A stretch of DNA of 64,000 nucleotides, taken from positions 248,001 through 312,000 of the forward strand of contig JACGZH010000010.1 in assembly GCA_014706385.1 (NCBI GenBank), given 5' to 3'. The translations under genes and the position numbers were made by a program. Below the pieces are notes generated by a model. It did not search any database. It was given only the letters and a program-made list of their open reading frames with translations, and was not told the origin of the DNA. Positions 21,338 through 32,800 of this stretch are shown piece after piece. This DNA comes from Phaffia rhodozyma. Its lineage: Eukaryota; Basidiomycota; Tremellomycetes; Cystofilobasidiales; Mrakiaceae. Within the stretch, counting starts at the first letter, position 1, and every line of letters starts with the position of its first letter.

Positions 21338-23720
21338 CTACTCTTCCTTAGCAAACGCCTCGATCTCCTCTTCGATATGAGCGGCAACCTCTGGATCGGC
21401 ACCATCGTCACTCATAGCGAGTTCCTCAAAGTGATCGAGCAGTTCGTCGAGGTCGACATCTGGGAAATCTTCCTCGTCCTCTTCGTCCTCGTTCTCCTCC
21501 CCAGCAATCATCGTAGGAGCAGCAGGGGTCGCCACCTGGTCGGTATCCATCGAGAAAGCCGTCTTCTTTCCTCCTCGTCGCTTCCCACCAGCCAGGCCAC
21601 TGCCTGCAGAGGAAGATCCTCCCATAGCCACATCGACAGACTGACCGTCGGTTTCGGCAGGAACGGCAGCCGCAGAAGCTGCAGGAGCGGCCTTGAACAG
21701 GTTGATCGTCCCTCGAAGTTCTGGATCCTCCTCCAACTCTCGAAGGAACAACTCGTAATCCTTCTCGACCCTCTGCTGGTCCAACCCACCCCGTCGGCCG
21801 ATCGCACCTCGACCGTGAACCTTGTCGGCTCCGGTCGATGGCACCTCCTCCGCCTCGATTGCAATCGACTTGAGTCGCCAGTTCCTCGTTCGGTTTTTCT
21901 TTCGCCTGTTCGGGTACGTCTTCTTTACCAGAATCACGTCCGGAATCCTTGAAGGGTCCAACTGTTCGAAAGCTTCATCGTTAAAGTTTGCTCGGGCGAG
22001 GAAATATCCGAGAACAGTGTCTCCCGGCTGGAGGATCCCACCCAAATGGGTTCGCGTGTGGTAGATTCCATCTCCTCCGCCCTCGGCCGTAGATGTGTGA
22101 GTGGTCGTCGTGTTTGCGAATGTCACCTGTGCGTCTGCCAATACGTACTTTCCTCGAACCGGACCGGAAGGCTCAACGTCCAATACCAAGAACTCGATTA
22201 GGTCGGTCACCTGCGTCAGAGATGAAAACGGCTCCCTCCAGTAGACGTTCGAAGGGATATCCGTCTGTTGAAGCGTCGCCGGATCCAAGATCTGGATCGA
22301 GTTTGAAATTCGAGTCACGATCGACAGCGGACTGATGTTACTCAATGACCGGGCTAGCTTCGTGTTCAAACAAATCAGGTCGTCTTTACATATCGGCGCA
22401 ATCTCTACAGAGTACGTAAACTTATATGAAGACGTTCCAGAGTGGGTGTCGGTCGACAGCAGTTGCTCGGAACTCTTGACTCTGACAGGAGCAACGGCAG
22501 CCAAGAACTCGCACATCTTGATAGAGTGACTTCGTTGGATGTACATGAAATCCAATCCGTCCTTGGCCTCCTTGATACTGATCTGTTTGTTTCGGAAAAG
22601 TAATGAGAAGAGGAGCAAACAAAGAGTTGATTTAACATGCGGGGGCGCGCGCTCACATAAACGTCAGAAGAAAAGACAAGATGGCACTTACGGTATCCTT
22701 GTGGGCATTGTGTTTGAGAATCAACTGCTCAAGATACAAGAAAGTTCGCTTATGGTTCACCTTCTGTCGGACCTGCACCGAAGCCTTCCACATGTTCTTC
22801 GCCGCCAACCTAGTACAGTCTGGACATTGACCATGAGAGACAACGTACTCAACCTCAAAAATCTGTTGGAGGATCGTCGAGGTGAAGACCTAGAAGAACA
22901 AGAGGAACCCGAATGAAGTTCAACGTTTGCTCTTTTTCGGACATACCACGGCAACTGTCATCGACCTACCTCTTTCTGGATAGTGAGCTTCACTCGGATA
23001 CGTTTACTGTGAGGCTCGGTCCAGACAAACGCAGCATCTATTAAGCGAACTTTGACCAAACCCTACAAAGAAACGATTAAGAAGCAGAACAGGTTATTGT
23101 CAGTGGACCTTCCGACTGATGATAGAAACTAGATCCCTGAGGAAAAATTGACAAACAGACAAACCTTCAGCTTTCGCAGACAAATACTGAGTAACTCTCT
23201 GCTCTCCAACTCGCACGACACCCAACTCTGGGGAGGAGCAAGGTATCTTGAACAATTTCGGCAGAAGTTGATGGATGACTGTTTGGGGATTCCCTCAGTG
23301 ATGTCAACCCTTGTTGAGATAAACGCCAGATTGATATTGTAAGCGAAAGCTTGCCTATCATTTTGTAAAGAGGAAGAGAGGAGGAAAGTAGACTAACGTA
23401 TTTCGAAGACATGAGATACACAAGTTGGCTGTCGAACAAACGTTTCATGATAAGGATTAAACATTCCAACTGTTGTATCGAATATTCAAAGAAGTTGAAA
23501 CGTATTCATGTACATACCCGAGTTGGGCTCAATTGGTGTTCCTACGAAGTCATAGCAAAGAAAGAGGATGCAGACATGTCAGCTTTTGTTAACCACATCC
23601 CAAGCTTCGCGAGGGCGAAGGATGCCTCATAAGACACGAATAAATGCCGAATTCATGCCAACACATACCACAATCTGCACAAAGCACATAGTGTGCTACC
23701 GTCTGAGGGGTGTACTCCAT
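21338..23720 (-). CDS. NMD3: 60S ribosomal subunit nuclear export adaptor NMD3
   Basis: NMD3 binds the 60S subunit and carries a leucine-rich nuclear export signal for Crm1. The start is ATG at 23720 (MEYTPQTVAHYVLCADCG); splicing joins it to TPIEPNS and ANLCISCLRN, then VDITEGIPKQSSINFCRNC, giving the treble-CxxC N-terminal zinc region that matches the family almost exactly. The large last exon (to 21338) includes NIKEAKDGLDFMYIQRSHS-like sequence and ANFNDEAFEQLDPSRIPDV, VILVKKTYPNRRKKNRTRNW, and an acidic tail (EENEDEEDEEDFPDVDLDELLDHFEEL) that contains the NES-like leucines. Five to six introns. It is head-to-head with the Sos7 gene, 487 bp away. Intact. Confidence 0.93.
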
Positions 23721-24207
23721 TTTTGAAGAGGAGGCAAAGGAAGCAAAGAGGAATGGTCTTGGATAGCTTTGGAACCGGAAGAGTGGCGGCGAGATGATGC
23801 CTAGAAATCGTGAAATTTCGAGTGGGCCATTGAAACTCCGTTGGATTCAATGCTTTGTCATCAATCCCTGGGAAAGATTTTCTTTATTAGTTACGATCCG
23901 GTTACGCCGAGCTCAAGATGTCGACAACCAGAATGGAAACAAAAGAACATGCATCTAAATTCACGAGCGCTAGTGTGAAAACAGCACAACATGAATCTAC
24001 CAAGAAAGATGGAAAAGGAGGTTTGATATAGAGAAGGGAACGTAAAGCTGAGAAGCGCATTTTCTTTCCCTTTGGCATGTGCTTAAGCTCATTGTCTCTA
24101 TGATTACATAAGCTACTTGGGAAGTAGACGCGTCGCGCGCTCGTCTTTACGTTCCCCCGATCGTGTTCAATACAACCTTCAATCATACCTACCCCTTGTC
24201 GTCAATA
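23721..24207. promoter_or_regulatory. divergent promoter, NMD3 / Sos7
   Basis: A 487-bp space between two head-to-head start codons. A GACGCGTCGCGCGC stretch near 24126-24140 contains an ACGCGT (MluI cell-cycle box-like) core. That would fit a cell-cycle-regulated kinetochore gene, but the link is inference. Confidence 0.4.
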
Positions 24208-26178
24208 ATGTCGTCCGCAGATCCACAGCAGGCTGCTCAACAGTACGAGTGATCTCGTTTATGCCGAATGAACTATTTGATTCCAAACGGACTTACTTTA
24301 TCCTGACCTTCCCGGCTCGAATGGCTTAGAGTGTTCACGGCGTTCCACCAGACTCCATTCGCTATCGCGGGTATGAAGGACCGATTCTATACGGTCGCTT
24401 CAGCTGATGCTACCGTCGCGTTCTCAGACTCCGCTATGGCTATTGACCCGGGCAATCCGACATTGATTGGCGAAGAGATTGCCGCTTCGATTGTAAGTTT
24501 TGGAAACTCTTCTTTAGAATCTTTACGAGAGGAAAATGTTGGGATGGCTGATGTCTCATTCATGTTAAACCCTGATCATATTCGATGGCAAAACAGGAAT
24601 TCTTCAAAAAGATCAAGTTCAAGTACATTGAACAGGAATCAAAGGAAACATTCTTAAAATTGATGCTTGCAGAGGAGCCTCTTCAAATTGATGAAGCAGA
24701 GAACGATAAGCTTGGTTTGTCTTAGCTTTCGTTCAATTGTCTCTTTAAAACCGATAAGCGCGTGATAGATCCTCCATTGGCTGATGTAACACTCGGACGC
24801 CAAAAATTGGATCTGTGATCAGCTGAAGAAAACCGTCGCTCAAAAGAAAAGCTCAAAAGAGCAAAAACAGAACTGGATCAGCTGAAAGAGGAGCTGATCA
24901 AAGTAGCAGATGAGGTTTCTAGCGGTTCGCTCTTATCTGACTTCCTTTTTTATATGAGTCAAATTACCTCACTTACTGATCCGTCTCTTTCGATAATCAA
25001 GACCACGATCAGCTCACTCAAGACATTCAACAGGCAGAGCACTTTTCAAAGGAAATTAGAGAGATTGAGCTCGAGCTTTCTCGACTTCGACAGTCTGTTC
25101 CGCTAGTTGACGTGCGTCTCAATCTTCCTCTATTTTACTTCCTCCGTTGTGATCTATTTTTCTATTCTTTCTACCCTCTCTCCAAAAGTTGTTTCGTTAT
25201 ATGTTGATAAGCGTGTTCTTTTGACCGGCAATATGACAGAGAATGACGATCGACGAGGCGAATGAGATTTTAGATAATCAAATTATCGCTATGCAGATGA
25301 TTGCGGATGATGGCGATGCCCAGGTGCGGAACGTTGAAGAGGCTAAACGGGAGGTAGCCAATTTGATGAAGGAGGTGAGTATTCTCCGTCCTTTTCTTCC
25401 TTTCCCATTTTGTATTTGCTAGAAACAAGAAGGAAGACTAGAGCATTCAGTTGACATGATATCACGAAAAACTCAAGGTCGATCGATTGGAGCCTGAACG
25501 AAAGAAGGATGAAGCTAGAGTCAAGACGGCGCAGACCTCTCGGCTGACAGAAGACGGGGAATCTCTTCGAGTGGAGAACATTTGCCAATGGTTCGCATTC
25601 CTTTCCTGCGTCTTCATATCTATTGTTTCTGTGCACTCTGTTCTTGTTCGGCCATTTGATAGCTATATTCGTTTACGTCCGCGCTGTTTTACAGGTACTC
25701 TACCCAGTTGACAACACACAAGGATTTACTCTGCCTTCAATCAATCACCCCTGGGACTGGTCCGAATGGGAAGAATGAGCTGAATCTGACTTATAGCATA
25801 CCTCTGCTATCCTCATCAAATACCAGCGGCGTTAGTGGCGGAATCAATCATCGAGGACGTGGTGGACAGATATCCGAAGTCGTCAAGGAAGAAACAATCA
25901 CGCTCGTGTTGATCTTCCAGCCAGGGACGAATGGGGCCCTGTTAGACGGTACGGTGAGTATAAAGACTCGATCCCTCTTTTATTTCTGCACGACGTTGAA
26001 GCTAGTGCCGAAATGCATTATTCTACACGTTCTGATCATGTTCAGTTTCAACTCTGTTTGGAAACAGCTCGTCAACTCGGATATGGATATATCCGAGCTT
26101 GTAACTGAAGCTCAAAGAGCGGGCGACGTGGCTGGGTTAGTGGGCGATGTACTGATGAGATTACGTTCGGGCGTGTAG
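24208..26178 (+). CDS. Sos7/Kre28-like kinetochore protein
   Basis: Sos7 (fission yeast) and Kre28 (budding yeast) partner Spc105/KNL1 in the outer kinetochore. ATG at 24208 (MSSADPQQAAQQ) joins after a short intron to VFTAFHQTPFAIAGMKDRFY. The diagnostic block is EFFKKIKFKYIEQESKETFL followed by KLMLAEEPLQIDEAENDKL, which resembles the Sos7 FFRKLKFxYLEQExKExFL motif. A long coiled coil follows (AEENRRSKEKLKRAKTELDQ, HFSKEIREIELELSRLRQS, VRNVEEAKREVANLMKEV) and then a globular C-terminal part with SLRVENICQWYTQLT, reminiscent of RWD-type folds of Spc105 partners, ending at 26178. About nine introns. The family call rests on one conserved block plus architecture. Confidence 0.7.
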
Positions 26179-27251
26179 ATGGATAATCAGGTGGAGGATC
26201 GTTGCAGTCGATTTTGGGTCCGGCTGCGTAGTTTGTTGTAGATTTTGTACAAAAGTTATACCCCTTTCTTTCTATCCAACTATCTTCGTCCGTTGAGGGG
26301 AACATGATGAATGAGCATACTTCTGTATCGAAACTTGGACGGGAAAGAATCCAATTGAACGGACCAACAAATAACCTACTGCGCGTCCTCGGTCCGTCGA
26401 TCTATGCTGTTCTATGCTCAAAATAAGGATCCTAAGGTCGGCTGACATCGGCTATGGCTTTCGGTTGTCAAGGGTCGTCCCTATTTTAACCTATCACTTT
26501 CCACACTTACCCCTGTTCTGTTCCGTCCGCTCGGACATTTCGTTCCAAATGGGGAAATAGATAAAATATGAATCCTGAAGTACCTACTATTTCCTTAGAA
26601 TCGAAAGCCAATTCTTTGTATTCTTACTGTCGGTATTTTTAATTACACAAAAATCGTCATAGTAAACTATCAGATTTAGTGTGATATTACCCTTTATGGA
26701 AAGAACAATTGTCGAAATACTCACATCCGCACACGGGTTCGACGGAAGCCGCGGACGTGCCAAAATCTTTATTCGATCCTGATCCTCTCCGCCTTAACCA
26801 TGCTCTTCTTGGGTCGATTCGCTCTGAGTGGAGGAACTGACAGATGAATATCGTGCGTAGAAAGAGAGGATGAAAATATAGTAGAGCCGAGGTGAGGCGA
26901 CCATGTGGAAATACATACGAGCGAGGGCAGTTTCTTAGACCGCTCTCTTTCTTTCGGATGGACGGACAGGTGAGAGTCGTTTACCGGGCGTCAGTCCCCA
27001 TTTGGGATCTCTACGTAGGATCTACACCCATCCTAACCGACCGATGTTCACGTCCGTGCCCTCCTATATAACCGGGCTCTCATCTTGCTCTCGGCGGCCT
27101 TTTGTTTCTTTTCATTCTCATTCCCTTCAGAACCATCATCGTCTACAACACAACGAAAAGAACCGAATCAATCTCTCGTCTTTCAATCGATATTTGCCTT
27201 TCCCCCTCTCCTCGAAAAGGAGCTGGACTAAATAGTTGAAGGTTCTTCACC
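26179..27251. promoter_or_regulatory. long promoter region of the hexose transporter
   Basis: About 1,070 bp. The first part is the 3' flank of the Sos7 gene; the rest leads into the transporter. A TATA element (CCTATATAACC) lies at about 27062-27072, 180 bp before the ATG at 27252, and a CT-rich leader follows. CGG-containing GC-rich words cluster at 26730-26800. The length fits a carbon-source-regulated gene, which is inference. Confidence 0.5.
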
Positions 27252-29338
27252 ATGGCTCCCTTAAACCTCATGGCCAACAAGCGGGTGGTCGTGTTCTGTC
27301 TCTTCGTAGCATTCGGAGGTTTGTCTTTTCTTCTTGTTCATATCGCTGACGTCCTCTCGATCTGTCAAGACCATGATGCTTATTCGTGACCTACTGCCCA
27401 CCTTCTCAGGTTTCCTTTTCGGTTACGATATCGGAGTACTTGCTGGGTTGCTCATTCAGCCTGATTTCATTATGCGATTCGGAGAAGACGACGGAACCGG
27501 CACATATTTCCTAAGTGCTAATAGGCAATCTATCATCACCTCTCTCTTATCAGCTGGTACCTTCTTCGGAGCTTTATCTCAGGCATTTACGTCCGATCGA
27601 TTTGGACGAGTAAGCCTCAAACCGTATCTTCAGACTTTTTCTCAACTCATCCAACTGAATTCTATTTTCGCTTCCTCGTTTGATCTATCAGAAAGGATCC
27701 ATTTTTATATGGTCGGCTATCTTCACTGTTGGAGTCGCTATCCAGACTGGCTCTGAGTGTTCTCTTGTTCAGATCACCGTCGGTCGATTCGTTGCCGGTC
27801 TCGGAGTCGGAGCCATGTCTGCCATTGTTCCTCTCTACAACGGAGAGGCGGCTCCAAAGGCTCTCCGAGGATTTCTCTTGGTATTCTACCAGGTTCAAAT
27901 CATTACCGGAATCTTTATCTCGTATATTCTAGTCTACGCCGTCCACAAGGTTCCTGGCAGTGCCGCTTGGCGTGTACCTGTTGGTCTACAGCTCCTCTTT
28001 GGTCTCATCCTCTGTGGAGGAATATTGTTCTTACCCGAGTCGCCTGTGAGTAGCCTACCCTGATGTTTCAATGAGACCAGTCACTTGCTTTGTTCTTAGA
28101 CTTCCATTCGTCTCTGTTCAGCGTCTTCTTCTCGGAAAGGGCAGAGAGGAGGAAGCCCGAAAGGCTATCTCCTTGCTCAACAACTGCAGCATCGATGATC
28201 CTACCGTTCAAGAGGAGATCGACGATTTGAACTACGGTCTTGCCGAGGAGAACGAGGGAGGAAAGGCCACTTGGCTTGAGTGCTTTTCCACCCGAAACGT
28301 CCTTTGGAAGCGAACTCTCAATGGTATCATGCTTCAGTTCATTCAACAGTTGAACGGTCAAAACTTCTACTACTACTGTACGTTCCTTGTAACTATCTGA
28401 TTTGGTCTCATTGCCGCACGTCAAAACTGAGAACATTATGGGTTTTGCTCGAACCCGCCCGGGATTTCTCTTTATTTCTATAGATGGACCTACTTTCTTC
28501 AAAAACTCTGGAACGGAACTCGACTCGTATCAAATTCAGCTCATTCTAGGTGCTGTCAGTTTGATTGCTACTTTCCCTTCTCTCTGGTTGATCGACAGGT
28601 TAGTTACATCGAACCATCAAGCCTTCTGCCCCTCCCTTCACTCCATGACTCACATACTATAACTTTTTCTTGGTCTTGTTTCGTTGTTAGAATGGGACGA
28701 AGAAAGATGTTGCTTTGGGGAGCTGTCCTTGAAGCTTCCTGCGCCTTGATCGCTGGTGAGTACGATAGTAGAAATCTTATTCGTGGCAGATGTGTATGTT
28801 TAACTTCGGAATTGTTCATCCACCTTCAGGTCTTGCTGGTCACTTCACTGCTGCTGATCCTGGAGCGGCGCTCACTTCCAAAAACCGGGCCGGAGGTGGT
28901 GTTCTGATTGCCTTCGCTGTGCTTCACATCATGCTCTTCTCCCTTCTCTGGGGACCTACTCCTTGGGTATACCTTGGAGAATCCTTCCCTCTTCGAGTAC
29001 GACCTAAGGCTATTGCTCTCGGAACCGCCAGTAACTGGTTCTGGAACTTTATGCTCTCCTACTTCTCTCCCAAGATTGCCGCACAAATCGGTCCTCTGAT
29101 CTTGTTGGTATTTACCGGAGTATTGATTTTCGGAACATTCTACGTCTACTTCATGGTTCCCGAGACCAAGGGACTTTCCCTCGAAGAGGTCGATGCTATG
29201 TGGCAGTCGGGCGTCAAGCCGTGGAACTCGACAAAGTGGGTGCCTCCTGCGCACCTATCCGAAGAGACGATCAAGAACGAAAAGGGCGAGGTCGTTCATG
29301 TCGAGAAGAAGAAGCGGGCACCTGTCATGTTCCACTAG
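27252..29338 (+). CDS. MFS sugar (hexose-type) transporter
   Basis: Twelve-helix proton- or facilitated sugar transporter of the plasma membrane. ATG at 27252 (MAPLNLMANKRVVVFCLF) joins via intron to GFLFGYDIGVLAG, the TM1 signature. Further motifs in order: GALSQAFTSDRFGR (loop 2-3), ITVGRFVAGLGVGAMSAIVP with EAAPKALRG, LFLPESPRLLLGKG (PESPR), FIQQLNGQNFYYYYGPTFF (TM7 sugar-contact region), IDRMGRRKMLL, WVYLGESFPLRVRPK and FMVPETKGLSLEEVD. These are the hallmarks of the Hxt/Rgt and glucose-transporter families. Seven or so introns; stop at 29338. A C-terminal Lys-rich tail is short, so this is a transporter rather than a long-tailed glucose sensor. The specific sugar is unknown. Confidence 0.93.
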
Positions 29339-29891
29339 TTGCCTCCTTTCTGTACTACAATCAGTTGTCTATTCTTTGTCTCTCTTTCTTCTCGTTGTTC
29401 TGTCTTTCAAGCCGATAAGGCAAGAATTTTTGTAGCTGTTCGATACCCGCACGAGGGAGCTATGTTTTGGCCTCCTCGTCATGTTTCCTGTTTTGATCAG
29501 GTTTGTATTGTACCATACCGGGCCTTTGTTTTCAAGGAGCTGTCATTGTATGCTCGTCTATGTAATGATATTCCAACAGCTGTTGACGGGTGTATCCTAT
29601 CCCCTTGTTGTAGCAAGATCAGAACGCATCATTGATGGCGGAGTGGAAAGCACTTGTGTCTTATCTCCATACATATCGGGCTGACTAAGCCAAAAGTTAT
29701 CCGACTTTGATCGGACATGTTTCTTTGGACATTGCCAGCGCCATCACCATCATCTATCAACTTATCAATCTCTCACTGTCTTCTTCTCCTTCTTCTCCTT
29801 CTTCTCATCGTTTCTCGTGTATACGTTCGTGTCTGATCTGATTCCTCGGTTCGTCGTTTGAACCGACATTTGTACTGATTCCTTTTGTGCG

Positions 29892-32800
29892 ATGGAACTT
29901 GATCGAAAATCAAACTCAAAGCCCGAAACTGTGCTATTCAAAATGGCAATTCCAGCCGGACCAACTCCTAATCCTCCCCTAGGCTCACCCGCCCATCTAC
30001 TGAAGAGTCTTCCTGGAGTTGTCAGACGAAGAGATGGAGGTGTTTTGGCTCGAGGGTATGGTTTTCTTCCAATTACAAACAAAAGTTCTCAGAATGCGAT
30101 GACAGATATAACCTCTTTTGTACCTATACTAGATTTATACTCAAGACGGATCACTACCCAACTGGGAGAGCGGTCAGTATTGTCTTAACCATAAGGCGCT
30201 ACTAACCTGAAACTAATCAATAACCGCGTTTTTTGGGGCATCAATATAAAATTTCAGATGGACCTGGACATCAACTTAATTGGAGCTCCAAACTTCAGAG
30301 GTCTTTCAAATAAGGGGTCAAACTACAACGTGTATGGCGTCGCCCAGCCGACAGTACCCGGGCTGAAGACTATACTTTCTATTCTTCAATCGTCTCCGCA
30401 AACTTCCAGCCAACAAACAACAGTATCGCTCTCAACCAGGGAAGAACCTATACTGTATATCTCTGGCAGACCGTTCGTTCTTCGAGATTCATCATCTCCC
30501 CTTCGAACACTTCCCTATGGAGGATCGGCTCAGACATTGGAGGGTGTCGAGAACCGACTGAAGAAAGATGTACTTAAGGAAGCGGTGAAATATGGAGGAA
30601 TGATCTTGACTCACCAAGAGACAGCTGATAGGGAGGGTGAAGTTCTACCCGTCTGGATTCAAGTGGATGAAGCTGGTGTCCAGACAGCCAAGGAAATTTA
30701 TGAAGACTTCAACAAGCAGGGCTGGAAAGTAGATTATCATCGGTGAGCTCATGTCTTTCTATAATAGCAGCATATACTTTATCTTTATATCAGAGGCTTA
30801 CTAAATAAAACGTTGTTCTGGGGGACGATTCACAAGGATTCCTATCTCGCCTGAACGTCCGATTGAAGACAATTATCTGGATGCCTATTTAGGGGTTCTT
30901 CAAGGACTGGACCCAATGAACTCATCTGTGGTCATCAACTGTGGCATGGTTAGTTCGCTTTTCTTTTCCTTATTTTTCATATCAGAAATTCCGAATCTTC
31001 TAACGAAGTGATGCCTGTAATCTTAAGGGGGTCGTCCGAACGACTTTTGCCATGACGGCCGCTGTGCTGATTCGAAGACACCAGATGCTTAGGTTAGGAC
31101 ATGCAGACGATTTCGCAGTTCAGCCCTCTGGAACCTTCACTCCTTCGAATGGAAAGAAGACTCCAACGTTGATGAGTCCCACACATTCATCTTCAGGCAC
31201 GATTCCAACCATCTCGACTGTCTCTGTATGTGGTTTCTCTCTCTTTACACTTGATTCTCCTCCGTTTTGGCCGTGAGAGGCAGTGTTAGTATCGCCTGTT
31301 GTGCAGCGCGCTTATGGTCCATCATTTTATAACTACAGAATCCAGTCTCTCAGGCTGGTAGGATTATCGAATCAGCGGCCGCACAACACGCGTTAAATCG
31401 AAGTTTGCTCAAGTTGACAAGAATGCTCGATTCAGGCAAGTCATCCCTTGTCTGTCGCTCACATGCTACGGCGTTATTCTTAATCTTATGATGCCATTTC
31501 GAATTTCTTCCTTCACCCTCTCACGTATAATACAGCATTGATCAACCGGCGAAATGGATCAGCCGCTGATTTGCTTTCTGAAAGACCGGCCTTGTTGGAT
31601 TCACTCCGGTCGGCCCATATGGGCTCCTATCAGGTCATCCTCTCATTGCTAGGCTGTCTGGAAGGTGGAAGAGGAGTAAAAAATCTGGTCGACTCAGTAA
31701 TCGATGCCTGTAAGTCCTTTGAATCGTTAACTTTGTCTACTCAGTTAATTCGATCGAACAAACGATTGAGTCTGAATGTTTTGTTTTGTGCGCACATTTG
31801 GTCATTATTATCAGGCGATGCGGTCACAAACTTAAGAGAGGAGATCATCGAGTACCGGATCAAAGCTTCTTTGGAGCTCGAGGACCGAATGAGACAGGTT
31901 CGTTCCTTTATTCCCGAATTATAGTGAACCTTCGTCGGTCCCGGCACCACTGACACGTTTATGTCCCACCTGTTCTCATTGATTTTCTTGAAACTGAGAA
32001 GACTATGCTGGATAAAGCATCTCAGGCCCTAGAGAAGTATTTCTTCATGATTTCCTTCGCAGCTTTTATAGAAGATTCGGATGGATTAAATGGAAAGTTT
32101 GCGCATTGGCTAAGGGTAAGTAAACGCACCTCACTCATACAAAAAGGTCTGGCTGATTTATTCTGTTCCTCGACTACGTTAATATAGAACCGATCGGAGA
32201 TCTGGAAGTGCGTTTAACGTGACCAACTTAATTTCGATTGTTAGGTCATGAGTTAACGTTGTCTTTGATTTGTCAGCCAAATCATGTTCTTGCGAAAAGG
32301 ACACAAAACTGGCTCTCGGTTGTTTATCTTTGCTCCAGTCACGGATCTTTCCATTGTTTCTAGGGCTTCCAACCGAAATCCTGAACCTGATGGCGGAAAA
32401 CTTATGGAAATTGAGGTATGGAATTTTACTCAAGCGATGACTCAGTTGTGTCTGAGCACGTACTGACGAAGGTTGCTCTTCCAGTGGGCTGAGCATGTTG
32501 TCGCTCAACGATCTGGAATCATTCTACGAGCAGGGTGGGCTTTCCATGTCTCCGATCAGCATTGCTCATGCATCTATTTATATTGACCCAGTATTTTTCG
32601 GTTTGGTTTGGTGCTCCAGGACACTTCTCAAATCTGATCAGTGGTTCTCCCAAACAGCAAACTCTGCAAATGATTGGATCATCCGCGGAGCGGCTGGTTT
32701 CCGTAATATTCCAGGCTCAAACATCTACGCGTGAGTTCTCTTGATATCCCTGACCATAGCAAAGTATTTCTTACCTCCATTCCTTGATCATTCGATGTGT

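Noticed and set aside
26179..27251. Possible Mig1/CreA glucose-repression sites upstream of the sugar transporter
   Set aside because: GGGG-containing words are present but none fits the SYGGGG core with an AT-rich flank.
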